From: Rouxiella chamberiensis | GTDB taxonomy: Bacteria > Pseudomonadota > Gammaproteobacteria > Enterobacterales > Enterobacteriaceae | Length of the DNA stretch: 64,000 nt | Direction of reading: 5' to 3' | Assembly: GCF_026967475.1 (NCBI RefSeq) | Contig: NZ_CP114058.1 | Location: 868,001 to 932,000 of the forward strand | Shown: positions 19,602-29,743 of the stretch, one piece after another | How positions within the stretch are numbered: the first letter of the stretch is position 1 | Layout of the letters: every line of letters begins with the position of its first letter | Program-made: the position numbers and the translations under genes | Notes under the pieces: generated by a model | What the model was told of the DNA's origin: nothing | The model's database searches: none | Seen by the model: only the letters and a program-made list of their open reading frames with translations

Positions 19602-21332
19602 TTACATGCGCTCGACGGTGTCGATGCCCAGTGTATCCAGACCGGTTTTCAGCGTTCTCTGGGTCAGCAGCGCCAGTTTCAGGCGGCTGTTGCGAACGGT
19701 TTGATCTTCCACGTTCAGAATCGGACAGTCTTCATAGAAGCCCGAGAACAGACCGGCCACGTCATAGAGATAGGCGCACATCATGTGCGGAGTCCCTTCG
19801 CGGGCTACGGTGGTCAGCACTTCTTCGAACTGCAGCAGACGGGTTGCCAGCGCGGTTTCGCGGTCTTCGGTCAGCACCATTGGCTGCGTCAGGCTGTCTA
19901 CATCGATATCGGCACGTTTGAAGATAGACGCGACGCGGGTGTAGGCATACTGCATGTAAGGCGCGGTATTGCCCTCAAACGCCAGCATGTTGTCCCAGTC
20001 AAAGATGTAGTCGGTGGTACGGCTTTTGGAAAGGTCGGCGTATTTAATCGCGCCGATACCGACGGCATTCACCAACTGTTCCAGTTCTTCGTCAGGCAGA
20101 TTCGGGTTCTTGGACAGAATAAGTTCACGCGCGCGAACAATGGCTTCATCCAGCAAATCGGAAAGCTTGATGGTGCCGCCCGCGCGGGTCTTGAACGGTT
20201 TGCCGTCTTTGCCCAGCATCATGCCGAATGCGTGATGTTCCAGCGCAACGGAATCCGGAACATAACCGGCCTTGCGCACGATGGTCCACGCCTGCATCAG
20301 GTGCTGATGCTGACGGGAGTCGATGTAATACAGCACACGATCGGCACCCAGCGTCTCGTAGCGATACTTGGCGCAGGCAATATCGGTCGTGGTATACAGA
20401 TAGCCGCCATCCTTTTTACGGATGATAACGCCCATCGGGTCGCCGTCCTTGTTCTTGTACTCGTCGAGATAAACCACGACGGCACCTTCGCTGTCGACCG
20501 CCAGACCCTTGTCCTGCAAATCGGAAACGATGCCCGGCAGCATGCTGTTATAGAGGCTTTCACCCATAACATCATCGCGCGTCAGCGTCACGTTCATGCG
20601 GTCGTAGGTAATCTGGTTCTGCTTCATGGTAACGTCAACCAGCTTGCGCCACATTTGCAGGCAATACTCGTCGCCGCCCTGAAGTTTCACCACATAGTTA
20701 CGTGCACGTAGCGCAAAGGCCTCGTCTTCATCGTAATTTTTCTTGGCTGCGCGATAGAACTCTTCGAGGTCGGACAGCTTCATCTCGGCGGCACTTTCGT
20801 TCTGCACTTTCTCGAGATAGGCGATGAGCATACCAAACTGCGTACCCCAGTCGCCGACGTGGTTGGCGCGGATCACTTTATGACCCAGCAGTTCGTTGGT
20901 ACGGGCCGCGGCGTCACCGATGATGGTCGAACGAATATGGCCGACGTGCATCTCTTTGGCGACGTTCGGTGCGGAATAGTCGATGACGATGGTCTGCTGT
21001 TCAACCGGGGAGATACCCAGTTTCGGGTCGGCGAGCGCGGCGTCGGCGTTGGCGGCTACGAATCCGTTATCCAGGAAGATATTGATAAAGCCCGGACCGG
21101 CTATCTCGATTTTGGAGGCGATACCGGAAAGATCCAACAGTTCCACTACTTTTTCTGCCAGTTGTCGCGGAGGCATTTTCAACGTTTTCGCTACGGACAT
21201 CACGCCATTGGCTTGATAGTCACCAAACTGTGCTTTTGCAGACTGGCGAACCTGAGGTTCACAGTCCGAAGGGGCACCAGCAGCAACGAGTGCCTGGCAA
21301 ACTTTTTCTGAGAGAAGGGCCTGTATATTCAC
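19602..21332 (-). CDS. argS: Arginyl-tRNA synthetase
   Basis: 576-residue class I synthetase that charges tRNA-Arg. Visible parts: the N-terminal Add-1 domain ([36 protein letters not shown]), the HIGH motif as HVGH in [35 protein letters not shown], and a C-terminal DALR-type anticodon-binding domain ending [12 protein letters not shown]. Arg synthetases usually lack a canonical KMSKS; here [15 protein letters not shown] occupies that position. In E. coli argS is likewise near yecM and cutC. Confidence 0.97.
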   Translation of the reverse strand: MNIQALLSEKVCQALVAAGAPSDCEPQVRQSAKAQFGDYQANGVMSVAKTLKMPPRQLAEKVVELLDLSGIASKIEIAGPGFINIFLDNGFVAANADAALADPKLGISPVEQQTIVIDYSAPNVAKEMHVGHIRSTIIGDAAARTNELLGHKVIRANHVGDWGTQFGMLIAYLEKVQNESAAEMKLSDLEEFYRAAKKNYDEDEAFALRARNYVVKLQGGDEYCLQMWRKLVDVTMKQNQITYDRMNVTLTRDDVMGESLYNSMLPGIVSDLQDKGLAVDSEGAVVVYLDEYKNKDGDPMGVIIRKKDGGYLYTTTDIACAKYRYETLGADRVLYYIDSRQHQHLMQAWTIVRKAGYVPDSVALEHHAFGMMLGKDGKPFKTRAGGTIKLSDLLDEAIVRARELILSKNPNLPDEELEQLVNAVGIGAIKYADLSKSRTTDYIFDWDNMLAFEGNTAPYMQYAYTRVASIFKRADIDVDSLTQPMVLTEDRETALATRLLQFEEVLTTVAREGTPHMMCAYLYDVAGLFSGFYEDCPILNVEDQTVRNSRLKLALLTQRTLKTGLDTLGIDTVERM

Positions 21333-21601
21333 CGGAGTACCTTAAATGACTAAACATAGAACACCGCAGGGGTGCCAACTGATTGACTGGCAGCGACGTA
21401 CATTGCACACGAATTGGCCCATTGTTCGCCCCTGACTAAATTGATGGGCTTTTATAACATATTCGCCCCGTTGAGTCAGTAACAGGCGCGGCATTATCCC
21501 CTTCATCCGGCTGCTATTAGCGCCTGAATCGGCGCGCGAAACTGGCAACTCGGCAGGGGCTTGTGTAAATTAAGCGCCCGGCCATCCAGAGAGGAAAAAT
21601 C

Positions 21602-22171
21602 ATGACAAACATAACCGCCGTGGCGGAATTAGCAGACCTGGTGGCAGACTTGCCGCGTTTTAATCAGCTTTTAAACGCTTTTGCACAAAAATTGCAGCTG
21701 AATCTGGCCGATTTTCATGCCGATCACATCTCCGTGCGCTGCCATCAAAACACGACGGCCGATCGCTGGCGCACGGGCTTTGCACAGTGCGGTACGCTTT
21801 TGAATGAAACCGAAATCAATGGCCGCCCGATTTGCCTGTTTGACCTGCCCGAGCCTTTGAAAGTCGGCCCGTGGGACATTGACTTGATTGAACTGCCTTA
21901 TCCGGGCGACAAGCGCTATCCGCACGAAGGTTGGGAACACGTCGAACTGGTTTTGGGCGGCGGCGCAGAGGGATTTTATGCCCGGGCCTTGGCGTGTCTG
22001 GCAGACGACGCGCTGGTAGCGCCGGGCATCAAGCTTAAACAGAGCGCGCCCAAGGGCGAGAATGAACGCCTGCCGAATCCGACGCTGGCCATCACCGACG
22101 GCACTCTGACCATCAAGTTTCACCCGCACAGCCTGCGCGAGATAGTCGCCAGCGAACGCGACGCGGATTAA
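21602..22171 (+). CDS. yecM: YecM family (VOC-fold) protein
   Basis: 189-residue protein matching E. coli YecM, a structural relative of glyoxalase/extradiol dioxygenase folds with a candidate metal site (HADHISVRC, then WEHVELVL and a C-terminal FHPHS). No reaction is known. A good site AGAGAGGA precedes the start. Its last 4 bp overlap the 3' end of the convergent MalY/PatB gene. Confidence 0.9.
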   Translation: MTNITAVAELADLVADLPRFNQLLNAFAQKLQLNLADFHADHISVRCHQNTTADRWRTGFAQCGTLLNETEINGRPICLFDLPEPLKVGPWDIDLIELPYPGDKRYPHEGWEHVELVLGGGAEGFYARALACLADDALVAPGIKLKQSAPKGENERLPNPTLAITDGTLTIKFHPHSLREIVASERDAD

Positions 22172-23310
22172 CGGGCGGCCAGCGCGGCTTCCATGCGGTC
22201 CAGTGCTTTCTCAAGCAGCGCGCGTCGGCAACCCAGATTGATTCTGACGAAATCCGGAGCACCAAAATCTCTGCCGTCCGACAACCCGACGCCCGCCTGC
22301 AGGAAGAAGCGGTAAGGGGAGTCGAGACCTGCGGCGGAGGCATCGATCCATCCGAGATAAGTGCCCTCGATGGGCAGCATTTTCAGGCCGGGCATCGCGT
22401 TGATACGGCGCAACGCCAATTCATGATTACCGCGCAGATACTCCAGTTGCGCCGTCAGCCAACTTTCATCTTCTGCGTAGGCCGCCTGCGCCGCCACATA
22501 GGCCAGCACATTGACGTGAGGCACGATGCCGCGCGCCGTGTGGGCAAATTTACGCCGCAGTGCCTCGTTGGGAATAATCGCCATCGACGCACCCAACCCC
22601 GCGAGATTAAAGGTTTTGGACGGCGACATCAGCGTAATGCTGCGCTGGGCCGCCTCTTCGTTCAACGACGCAAAGGGTATATGCCGACACTGCCGCTCAA
22701 GCAGCAAATCGCAGTGAATCTCGTCGGAACACACTGTTAAATCATGACGCGTTGCAAAATCGAGTTGCGCGAGCAATTCGTCTCGACGATACACCGTGCC
22801 GCCGGGATTGTAGGGATTGCAGAGCATCAACAATTTTTCACTGCCGTCGAGTTGCGCCTCGACATCGTTAAAATCCGTAACCCAGCGATGATTCACCGCT
22901 CTGGCGGACACGGCGCGATATTGTCGCCCCTCTGACTGCGCCGCCTCCATAAAAGGCGGATACAGCGGCGAGGGCAGAATACTGCTCTGCTGCTGCGTTG
23001 TGCAGGTGCGCACCGCAAGATTCAGGCCGCAGACCAGGCCCGGCAGCCAGACAATCCATTCAGGTTTGATTTCCCAGTCATAGCGCGCCTGCATACGCGC
23101 GACGACATGTTCGACAAGTGCGGGCGGGGTAAAACCGTAGCCAAAAACGCCTTCGGATACTCGTCTATGCAGCGCATCGACAACCCTCTGGGGAGCGATG
23201 AAATCGGTATCGGCCACCCATAAAGGGATCACCTCTTTATCTCGATATTTGTTCCACTTAACGCTATCGGTGTGACTGCGGTCGACCCAATCATCAAAAT
23301 TGAATGTCAT
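22168..23310 (-). CDS. MalY/PatB-type PLP-dependent C-S lyase (aminotransferase class I/II)
   Basis: 380-residue fold-type I PLP enzyme. It shows the MalY/PatB start FNFDDWVDRSHTDSVKWNKY and PLWVADTDF, the DEIHCDL stretch whose Asp contacts the pyridine nitrogen, and the Schiff-base Lys in SPSKTFNLAGLG. Relatives cleave cystathionine or cysteine to thiol, pyruvate and ammonia; E. coli MalY also represses the maltose regulator MalT. No mal genes are near. It is transcribed toward yecM, with tail-to-tail overlap, and is divergent from cutC. Confidence 0.88.
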   Translation of the reverse strand: MTFNFDDWVDRSHTDSVKWNKYRDKEVIPLWVADTDFIAPQRVVDALHRRVSEGVFGYGFTPPALVEHVVARMQARYDWEIKPEWIVWLPGLVCGLNLAVRTCTTQQQSSILPSPLYPPFMEAAQSEGRQYRAVSARAVNHRWVTDFNDVEAQLDGSEKLLMLCNPYNPGGTVYRRDELLAQLDFATRHDLTVCSDEIHCDLLLERQCRHIPFASLNEEAAQRSITLMSPSKTFNLAGLGASMAIIPNEALRRKFAHTARGIVPHVNVLAYVAAQAAYAEDESWLTAQLEYLRGNHELALRRINAMPGLKMLPIEGTYLGWIDASAAGLDSPYRFFLQAGVGLSDGRDFGAPDFVRINLGCRRALLEKALDRMEAALAAR

Positions 23311-23419
23311 AGTGAGATTTTCCAGGCAGGCGAATGGACAGGGTGCTCATACATGAGCCTACGCGACATGGCCCCTTACAAACAAGTGTTGTAGCATGGG
23401 CGGATACTCAGGAGAAAGC

Positions 23420-24178
23420 ATGACAAAGTTAGAAGTCTGTTGTTACAGCGTGGACTGTGCGTTAACTGCCGAGCTTGCCGGGGCGGATCGCGTGGAACTT
23501 TGCGCAAGCCAGGCCGATGGCGGCATCACACCCAGTTATGGCACCTTGAAGCTGGCGCGAGAAGAGGTCGGTATTCCCGTGCATCCCATCGTCAGGCCGC
23601 GCGGCGGCGATTTCTGCTACAGCCAGAGTGAATTCGACGTGCTGAAAAGCGACATCGCCTGTATCCGCGACCTGGGTTTTCCGGGGGTAGTCGTCGGCAT
23701 GCTGGACGCCGAAGGACACATCGACGTCACGCGAATGTGGGAGGTCATGGCGCTGTGTGGCGAGATGCAGGTGACGTTCCATCGCGCTTTCGACATGTGC
23801 GTCAACCCCAAGATTGCGCTGGAGCAACTGACCCAGCTTGGCGTGGCACGCATTCTTACCTCCGGGCAGCAGCAGAATGCCGAAGTCGGAATTTCAATGT
23901 TACGGGAACTAAACAATCTAACGCGCGGTCCAATCATTATGGCGGGTGCGGGCGTTCGTTTAACCAACCTGCAAAAGTTCGTTGATATCGGCATTACCGA
24001 ACTGCACAGTTCGGCCGGACGTCAGGTACTTTCCGCCATGCGTTACCGCAAAGCCGGTGTAACCATGAGTTCCGATACGGATTTCGATGAATTCAGCCGC
24101 TATTGCGTCGATGGCGATATTGTAGCCGCCATGAAAAACGCATTGAATTTTGACGATCCGGTGAGCCAACTGGCATAA
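23420..24178 (+). CDS. cutC: CutC family protein
   Basis: 252-residue TIM-barrel protein named for copper homeostasis; later work left its direct copper role uncertain. It shows the CutC patterns [60 protein letters not shown] and [10 protein letters not shown]. The start at 23420 has AGGAGAAAGC directly before it. An intrinsic terminator follows at 24255. Argued to be E. coli cutC by the nearby yecM and argS. Confidence 0.93.
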   Translation: MTKLEVCCYSVDCALTAELAGADRVELCASQADGGITPSYGTLKLAREEVGIPVHPIVRPRGGDFCYSQSEFDVLKSDIACIRDLGFPGVVVGMLDAEGHIDVTRMWEVMALCGEMQVTFHRAFDMCVNPKIALEQLTQLGVARILTSGQQQNAEVGISMLRELNNLTRGPIIMAGAGVRLTNLQKFVDIGITELHSSAGRQVLSAMRYRKAGVTMSSDTDFDEFSRYCVDGDIVAAMKNALNFDDPVSQLA

Positions 24179-24254
24179 ACCAGCAGGGCACACCGCATCT
24201 CTCCCCGATTTTTGGGTCTCACGACCCTTTTGCGTCGCCCTGCGCAAGTACCAG

Positions 24255-24282
24255 GCCCCGTCATCTTGTCGGGGCTTTTTTT
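24255..24282 (+). terminator. Terminator after cutC
   Basis: GCCCCG (24255-24260) pairs with CGGGGC (24270-24275), followed by seven T. The rest of the 318-bp gap to the LysE-type gene shows no supportable gene. Confidence 0.82.
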
Positions 24283-24496
24283 ATGTAAAATAATGAGTTA
24301 GTTCAAGTTTTCAGATGCCGGGTGACAGATTGGAACTTTAAGGACGAATTCATTCGTTTCAAGAAACTTGGGCTTCTCTTTGCCACTCTTTCTTGTGCCA
24401 AAATTAACCGATCCCCACGGAGTCTTTTTCAGGTCGGTTTAATAAGGGTATTGCATCGATCGGTTGCACTCACCGCCAAGGACGGGCGCTATCAGC

Positions 24497-25114
24497 CTAC
24501 CTTGAGCTGAAAGCAAGTTTTGCCGCAAAGCATAAAAACAGACCACCCGTGACCCGATCCATCCATTTAATCACATTGCTTTTTGTCAGCATGCCGGACG
24601 CAAAATGCGTGGACATAATAAGTATTAGTGACCAGAGCGTGCCTATAAGGACATGAATGCCAACCAGTAAAAACGTCCAGATGAAGGGGGAGTGCCCGAC
24701 AGGGATGAATTGGGGTAAAAACGAGACATAGAAAATGCCTATCTTGGGGTTGAGGACATTCCCGAGCATTCCTTTGATGAACCAGTTTCCAGCTGGCGCT
24801 GCATTGATGCCCTGACTGAATGACAACCGTGGGCGTATCAGCAACTGAATACCCAGCCAGCCAAGATAGATTGCGCCAAAAATTTTAAGCGTGGTGTAGG
24901 CTAGCTCAGAAACTGACAGTAAGGCCCCCAGACCCAATGCGACGAGCGCACCCCAGATTAAGCAGCCAGTATCAATTCCGAGTGCTGCCTGAAACGCTTT
25001 TTTTCCGCCCTCGGCACAAGCTGTGCGAAGGATGAGTGCTGTATCAAGACCGGGAGTGAGCGTAAGTAATAGCGCCGCGAAGGAGAAAGCAAGAAGTGAA
25101 TCCGTAACAGACAT
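24497..25114 (-). CDS. LysE/RhtB family amino-acid exporter
   Basis: 205-residue inner-membrane protein with six hydrophobic stretches. The family start LLAFSFAALLLTLTPGLDTALILRTACAEGGKKAFQAALGI contains the TPGP-like TPGLD and the loop G-K-x-A pattern; NPKIGIFYVSFLPQFI is the second-half signature. Members export amino acids such as lysine, threonine or homoserine lactone, or cysteine derivatives; the substrate here cannot be told. Monocistronic. Confidence 0.88.
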   Translation of the reverse strand: MSVTDSLLAFSFAALLLTLTPGLDTALILRTACAEGGKKAFQAALGIDTGCLIWGALVALGLGALLSVSELAYTTLKIFGAIYLGWLGIQLLIRPRLSFSQGINAAPAGNWFIKGMLGNVLNPKIGIFYVSFLPQFIPVGHSPFIWTFLLVGIHVLIGTLWSLILIMSTHFASGMLTKSNVIKWMDRVTGGLFLCFAAKLAFSSR

Positions 25115-25411
25115 TTTCTTTATCCGAAAGTGTGAATTTTAACCATTTAATAAAATCCAATCAATTTTTTGCGGAATTTTTATTTTAAATCACAACCAAT
25201 TGCACATGGAATGAGCCTCATAGGGATGAAAGCAGGTTGCTGAAATCCATGCTTTTCAATGTAACGTCCGCTTATCGCTGCACGCAGACCCTTCCCGTCA
25301 ACACATCCGCCTTGTATCAATAGCGACCTGAACGGTTATGACAAAATCATCATGACATTAGCCCGTAAAGGCTATACGATTTATATATGTAACGTAACGG
25401 ATTGTATATCT

Positions 25412-25630
25412 ATGGGAATCGTAAAAATTTCGGATTTGCTGCATGAAGACGTTCGTGATGCCAGCAAGGCCATGTCGCGTTCAGTCAACGCGCAAGCAGA
25501 ATACTGGATCCGCCTGGGTATGATGAGCGAGCTGTATCCGGAGCTTAATTATCAGCAAATCAAATTGATGATGCTGAAATCAGGCTCCGACCGTTTAATG
25601 GAGATGATCAATGCCATCAATTCCCATTAA
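25412..25630 (+). CDS. ParD-like (DUF3423-type) small protein
   Basis: 72-residue protein beginning MGIVKISDLLHEDVRDASKAMSRSVNAQAEYWIRLGMMSELYPELNYQQI, with a ribbon-helix-helix-like look and the pattern of ParD-like proteins. It has no adjacent ParE-type toxin. Its last 20 bp overlap the start of a methionine aminopeptidase gene, so translation is probably coupled. It could be a DNA-binding autoregulator of the pair; that is inference. An upstream in-frame start at 25352 is possible, but family members begin at MGIVKIS. Confidence 0.75.
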   Translation: MGIVKISDLLHEDVRDASKAMSRSVNAQAEYWIRLGMMSELYPELNYQQIKLMMLKSGSDRLMEMINAINSH

Positions 25631-26397
25631 AACCGCCGATGAACTTGCTCGTCAGCGTCATGCCGGGGCATTGCTTGCTCGCGTATTCGAGATGTTGGAC
25701 ACGTTTATTGTGCCGGGAGTAACTACCCTTGACATAAATAATCGCGCAGAAGCATTTATTGTCGAAAACTTGCAGGCGCGTCCTGCCAGTAAAGGGCAAT
25801 ATGGTTATCCTTATGTGCTGAACACGTCCGTCAATGAAGTGGTCTGCCACGGCGTCCCCAAAGCAAACGAGCACCTGAAATCGGGCGCTATCGTTAATGT
25901 AGACATCACCCTCGAGAAAGAGGGGCTGATTGCTGATTCCAGCAAAATGTATTTGATAGGCGACGTTTCGCCTCAGGCTCGGCGATTGGTCAAAAAAGCT
26001 GGGAAGCCATGTGGCTGGGCATTAAAGCGGTCAAACCGGGTGTTAAACTGGGGGATATCGGACACGCCATTCAGAGTTACGTCGAAAAAAACGGGTACAG
26101 TGTAGTCAGGGAATATTGCGGGCACGGCATCGGCAAGGAAATGCATGAAGAACCGCAGGTATTGCACTACGGCAAAGCCGATACGGGCGTGGTGTTAAAG
26201 GAGGGAATGGTTTTTACCCTCGAACCCATGGTCAATCAGGGCGACAGCAAAATAAAAACCAAAAAAGACGGCTGGACAGTGGTGACCCGTGATAAAAACT
26301 CTCGGCCCAGTGGGAACACACCATCGCCGTGACCGCGCAGGGTTTTGAAGTCTTGACGCTGCGTAAAGACGAGATCATTCCAGACCACATTATTTAA
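25611..26397 (+). CDS. map: Type I methionine aminopeptidase, likely second copy (two one-base frameshifts)
   Basis: Removes N-terminal methionine from new proteins using a dinuclear metal site. Ligands are visible: NVDITLEKEGLIADSSKMY (Asp pair), YCGHGIGKEMHEEPQVLHY (His) and FTLEPMVNQG (Glu). The frame breaks twice. One base is missing near 25998-26003 (corrected reading VKKAWEAMWLGIKAVKPG), and one A is missing in the A5 run at 26294-26298 (corrected DKKLSAQWEHTIAVT). The corrected protein ends EIIPDHII at 26397, about 262 residues. The usual map is next to rpsB, so this is probably a paralogue. True pseudogenisation cannot be excluded, but two clean deletions fit the error pattern seen across the window. 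Confidence 0.85.
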
Positions 26398-26447
26398 AAC
26401 ATTATTTCTGAAGATTGAAACCGAGTAAACCGCAGAGGAACTGTGCC

Positions 26448-26924
26448 ATGACCCCCTTTCATCAACTTGATGCCATCAGCCTGAGTGGTCAGCTTATTTC
26501 TATGGCCGACTATGCCGGAAAACTGGTTCTTGTGGTTAATACCGCGAGCCATTGTGGTTTCACGCCGCAATACGCAGGCCTCGAAGCGCTATATAAGAAA
26601 TACGCCGCCGAGGGGTTGATGGTTCTTGGTTTTCCCTGCAATCAGTTCGGGAAGCAGGAACCCGGCGATGCCAACGAAATCGCACAGACCTGTCACATCA
26701 ATTACGGGGTAAGTTTCCCGATGTTCGAGAAAGTGGAAGTTAACGGTCCCGCAACGCATCCCGTGTTTCGTCTTTTGAAGGATGAATTGCCCGGCGTACT
26801 GGGCGGGCGAATCAAATGGAATTTTACCAAGTTTCTTATCGGACGTGACGGCATACCGCTCAAGCGTTTTGCACCGGTTTCAACTCCGCAAAAAATGGAA
26901 TCCGCCATCCTTGCTGCACTTTGA
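26448..26924 (+). CDS. Glutathione/thiol peroxidase (BtuE-like)
   Basis: 158-residue peroxidase of the GPx family. The peroxidatic Cys36 lies in NTASHCGFTPQY; Gln70 in FPCNQFGKQEPG, Trp124 and Asn125 in KWNFTKFLI complete the catalytic tetrad. Cys82 in TCHINYG is placed like the resolving Cys of thioredoxin-dependent members, so thioredoxin may be the true reductant. It reduces hydrogen and organic peroxides in the cytoplasm. 50 bp after the aminopeptidase gene. Confidence 0.92.
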   Translation: MTPFHQLDAISLSGQLISMADYAGKLVLVVNTASHCGFTPQYAGLEALYKKYAAEGLMVLGFPCNQFGKQEPGDANEIAQTCHINYGVSFPMFEKVEVNGPATHPVFRLLKDELPGVLGGRIKWNFTKFLIGRDGIPLKRFAPVSTPQKMESAILAAL

Positions 26925-27094
26925 AGCAAGTTATTCCTGAAATGCGGCCCGTTTGTCGTTATGAGCGGCAACCCTTTCGCGATGTGTAAATCGTCTGGAA
27001 ATAATCTGCTTCCAACAAAATCCTGATACTGATTGTATTAAGGTGTTCGCTTGCCTACACTGTTTTTATATACAGCCTTCGTGAGTTTTTCGAG

Positions 27095-27693
27095 ATGAAA
27101 AAGGTTATCTTATTTCTCTGCCAAGGTTTAGAAGAGTATGAAGCTAGTGTGTTTACAGATGCGATAGGTTGGACGACCACTTACGGATTGGAACCTATAG
27201 AGTTGGTAACTGTTGGCTTACGTAAAAAAGTAAAATGTGCCTGGAACTTTACTATTGAACCCGAATATCAACTGAATGAAATTGACGAAAATAGTTTTGA
27301 CGCCGTTGCAATTCCAGGGGGATGAGCAGAGCAGGTTTTTATGAAGATGCATTTGATGAGCGGCTTCTTTGCCTAATTCGAAAATTTAATGCCCAAAACA
27401 AGATTATCGCTTCTGTTTGTGTTGGCGCTTTGCCAATAGCAAAGAGCGGAGTTCTTCAAGAACGGACTGGTACGACTTATCATCTAAGCAGTGACCGCCA
27501 AAAGCAATTATCAGAGATGGGTGTCAACGTTGTTCAACGCTCTATTGTAGTCGATGGAAATATTATAACTTCTCAAAGCCCTGCAACAGCTATGGATGTT
27601 GCCTTTACATTGATAGAAAAATTGACGTCTAAAGCCAATGTTGAAAGAATAAAAGTAGGAATGGGATTTACCCGCCCCAACACTGAATTATAA
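27095..27693 (+). CDS. DJ-1/PfpI family protein (one-base frameshift)
   Basis: About 199 residues once corrected. The 5' part MKKVILFLCQGLEEYEASVFTDAIGW carries the conserved acidic residue of DJ-1 proteins; the 3' part has the nucleophile elbow Cys in IASVCVGALPIAKSGVL. The frame breaks in a G5 run at 27317-27321: one more G reads IPGGMSRAGFYEDAFDERL without a stop. The region is distinctly AT-richer than the core genes, suggesting acquisition. Members are chaperone, deglycase-like or hydratase enzymes; the exact role is unknown. Confidence 0.82.
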
Positions 27694-27897
27694 ATAATAC
27701 TTGCAGATATCATATCTGCTATTCGCCTAGGGCGGACTATTACTGCTCGCAAGTCCGCTTTGTGGTAGAAGCCCACGTCAACTACCCAATATGGGCCATA
27801 AGAAATCATGGTTGCTTTCTTGTTATCATGTGCTTTAGTGGGTGTTTATCAAAAGCTTTAGCGAGTATTTCGAGTAGGGGAAACCGGAGGTGGCGTT

Positions 27898-28290
27898 ATG
27901 AAAATAGCTAAGATTGATCATATTCATGTCTATGTTGAAGATATTGAGCGGGCTGAAAACTGGTATACAAAGGTTCTTGGTTTCTCACGCGACACGTCAC
28001 TGTATTTTTGGTTTGAACAGGGTGGACCGCTGGTCATAAGTAATAACGGCGTCTCACTTTCCCTTTTTCTTAGAGAATCCCAGCATCCCGGTCATACCAT
28101 GGCTTTTGGAGTGGAGTCCGCATCTTTCATCGAGCTAATACCCATCCTCAGGAACAACGAAATTCCTTTTACCGTCAGTGACCATCAAGTATCAATGTCC
28201 GTTTACTTTAACGATCTCAGTAATAACAAAATAGAAGTCACGTCTTACGATTATATTAACGCACAGCAGATACTCGAGAAATTGGTGTAG
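27898..28290 (+). CDS. VOC (glyoxalase/bleomycin-resistance fold) family protein
   Basis: 130-residue VOC protein: IAKIDHIHVYVEDIERAENWYTKVLGFSRD at the start, with a metal-type His, and a C-terminal half with NDLSNNKIEVTSYDY where the usual DP-G-xxxEl motif is weakly kept. A strong GGAGGT site precedes the ATG. The substrate is unknown. AT-rich like the preceding DJ-1 gene, and probably part of the same acquired stretch. Confidence 0.8.
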   Translation: MKIAKIDHIHVYVEDIERAENWYTKVLGFSRDTSLYFWFEQGGPLVISNNGVSLSLFLRESQHPGHTMAFGVESASFIELIPILRNNEIPFTVSDHQVSMSVYFNDLSNNKIEVTSYDYINAQQILEKLV

Positions 28291-28465
28291 CCATGCTTTG
28301 TTTGAAGTGGTTAATTAAAACTGGCCACAGTGAATGGAGTCCTGATGCGTCATCTCATAGGGATGGGTCAGCGCCTCGCTTAACCCTCTGTGTTAATAGA
28401 GGCCGCTTCATGCCAGTTGCAGAGGGTAAATGAGAAGCGGGCACTTTCTCTCTTGTGTAATGCCT

Positions 28466-29161
28466 TTATATCTTAAGTTTTGCGGCTGCTTTTAAAGTAG
28501 CTTGCCGTCTCTTTTCAATAAATGGCGCAACTTGTTCCTGTGCTTCTTTTAGTTGTTCCTTGGAGGCTGTGCGGGGAGAACCACAATGAAAGGGTGGGGC
28601 GGGGTCATATTCCATATGCAATTGGATATTTTGGGCAATATCACATCCGTACATCTCTGAGACAACGGTGAGAGCAAAATCTATACCGGAAGTGACACCT
28701 GCGCCGGTGATACGGTTGCGGTCACGTACTACACGCTCGTTGACGGGCTCTGCACCCAGCAACGCGAGTTGCTCCAGAGAAGCCCAGTGCGTGGTGGCTC
28801 TATATCCATTCAGAAGACCCGCTGCACCTAGAACAAGCGATCCGGTGCATACCGAGGTGACCAATTTTGCCTGTTGACTTTGTGTTCTGATAAATGAAAG
28901 AACCTCTTCATCTTCCATTAGATTTATCTGACCTGGCCCGCCCGGGACACAAATTATATCCAGCTCGGGACAGGCTTCGAACGTAGTCGTTGGCTGTATG
29001 GCCATACCCCTATCAGAAATGACCAGGTCCAGGCTTTTCCAGATGAGATAAACCTTAGTGTTTGGCGCTCGTGCGAAAACTTCATACGGGCCTGTCAGAT
29101 CAAGCTGGGTAAGGGCAGGGAAAAGAAGCAGTCCGATCGTTGTACATGCAGAATCACTCAT
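28466..29161 (-). CDS. Isonitrile hydratase-like DJ-1/PfpI protein
   Basis: 231 residues from the preferred start MSDSACTTIGLLLFPALTQLDLTGPYEVFA. It closely follows Pseudomonas isonitrile hydratase InhA: Asp21 in QLDLTGP, Cys105-Thr106 in VTSVCTGSLVLGAAGLLNGYRATTHWA, and the end PAPPFHCGSPRTAS. InhA hydrates isonitriles to N-formamides using the equivalent Asp, Cys and Thr. The start at 29161 has an AGGA site; the frame is open to 29209. The actual substrate here is inferred only. Confidence 0.82.
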   Translation of the reverse strand: MSDSACTTIGLLLFPALTQLDLTGPYEVFARAPNTKVYLIWKSLDLVISDRGMAIQPTTTFEACPELDIICVPGGPGQINLMEDEEVLSFIRTQSQQAKLVTSVCTGSLVLGAAGLLNGYRATTHWASLEQLALLGAEPVNERVVRDRNRITGAGVTSGIDFALTVVSEMYGCDIAQNIQLHMEYDPAPPFHCGSPRTASKEQLKEAQEQVAPFIEKRRQATLKAAAKLKI

Positions 29162-29431
29162 AGAAAATCCTGTTAATTGAAAGGAGATAAGACCTCTACC
29201 TTTAATCATGGCAGCGTTTGGTTAATGTACAGCCGTACGCTTGATTAACCCCATTGGAATTAAGCGATATTTCACACGTGTCGGGGGAGTGTTTATTCGT
29301 CCGTGCCAACTCCATGACTAATAAAAGCGCACTTAGGTTCTTTAGGGTTCATTCCCGCTTGCCCGTTTGCTTCACACCCATAAAAAGATATTGTCAATCT
29401 GGGTGATCCACACGTTGGCCTATAGATTACG

Positions 29432-29743
29432 CTATAGAGGCGAAACGGCTTCGACCACATGATGAAAAACGTAAGGATCGGAGAGTAACTCAAATTCTTC
29501 GTCGTCAGGGTACGTCACCGCAACCTGATAGCTTTCTCCGGCAAATGCTTTTATCGACGCCAGATCTTGCCAGTACGTTGCCAGAAAGAAATGTTCCCAC
29601 TCGCCCTGGGTTTGCCTGCGCACAAATGCACCGTTATTGCCTTGTATGGAGGTAGAATGTTCCACGCCTGTCTTTTCAAGATGCTGCGCAAAACCTTCTG
29701 CGTATTTAAGCGGTACACAGCCGTGCCAAGTTCTTACAATCAT
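29432..29743 (-). CDS. ABM-fold monooxygenase family protein
   Basis: 103-residue protein beginning MIVRTWHGCVPLKYAEGFAQHLEKTGVEHSTSIQGNNGAFV, then FLATYWQDLASIKAFAG, the pattern of antibiotic-biosynthesis-monooxygenase folds (tryptophan on the second strand, W-x-s-l-x-a-f). AGAGGTGAAGCG lies before the start. The reaction is unknown. It is read toward the DJ-1 gene, 270 bp away, so cotranscription is doubtful. Confidence 0.75.
   Translation of the reverse strand: MIVRTWHGCVPLKYAEGFAQHLEKTGVEHSTSIQGNNGAFVRRQTQGEWEHFFLATYWQDLASIKAFAGESYQVAVTYPDDEEFELLSDPYVFHHVVEAVSPL

Noticed and set aside
19701..20711. 336-codon plus-strand frame opposite argS
   Set aside because: Shadow of argS; no ribosome site and no recognisable family.
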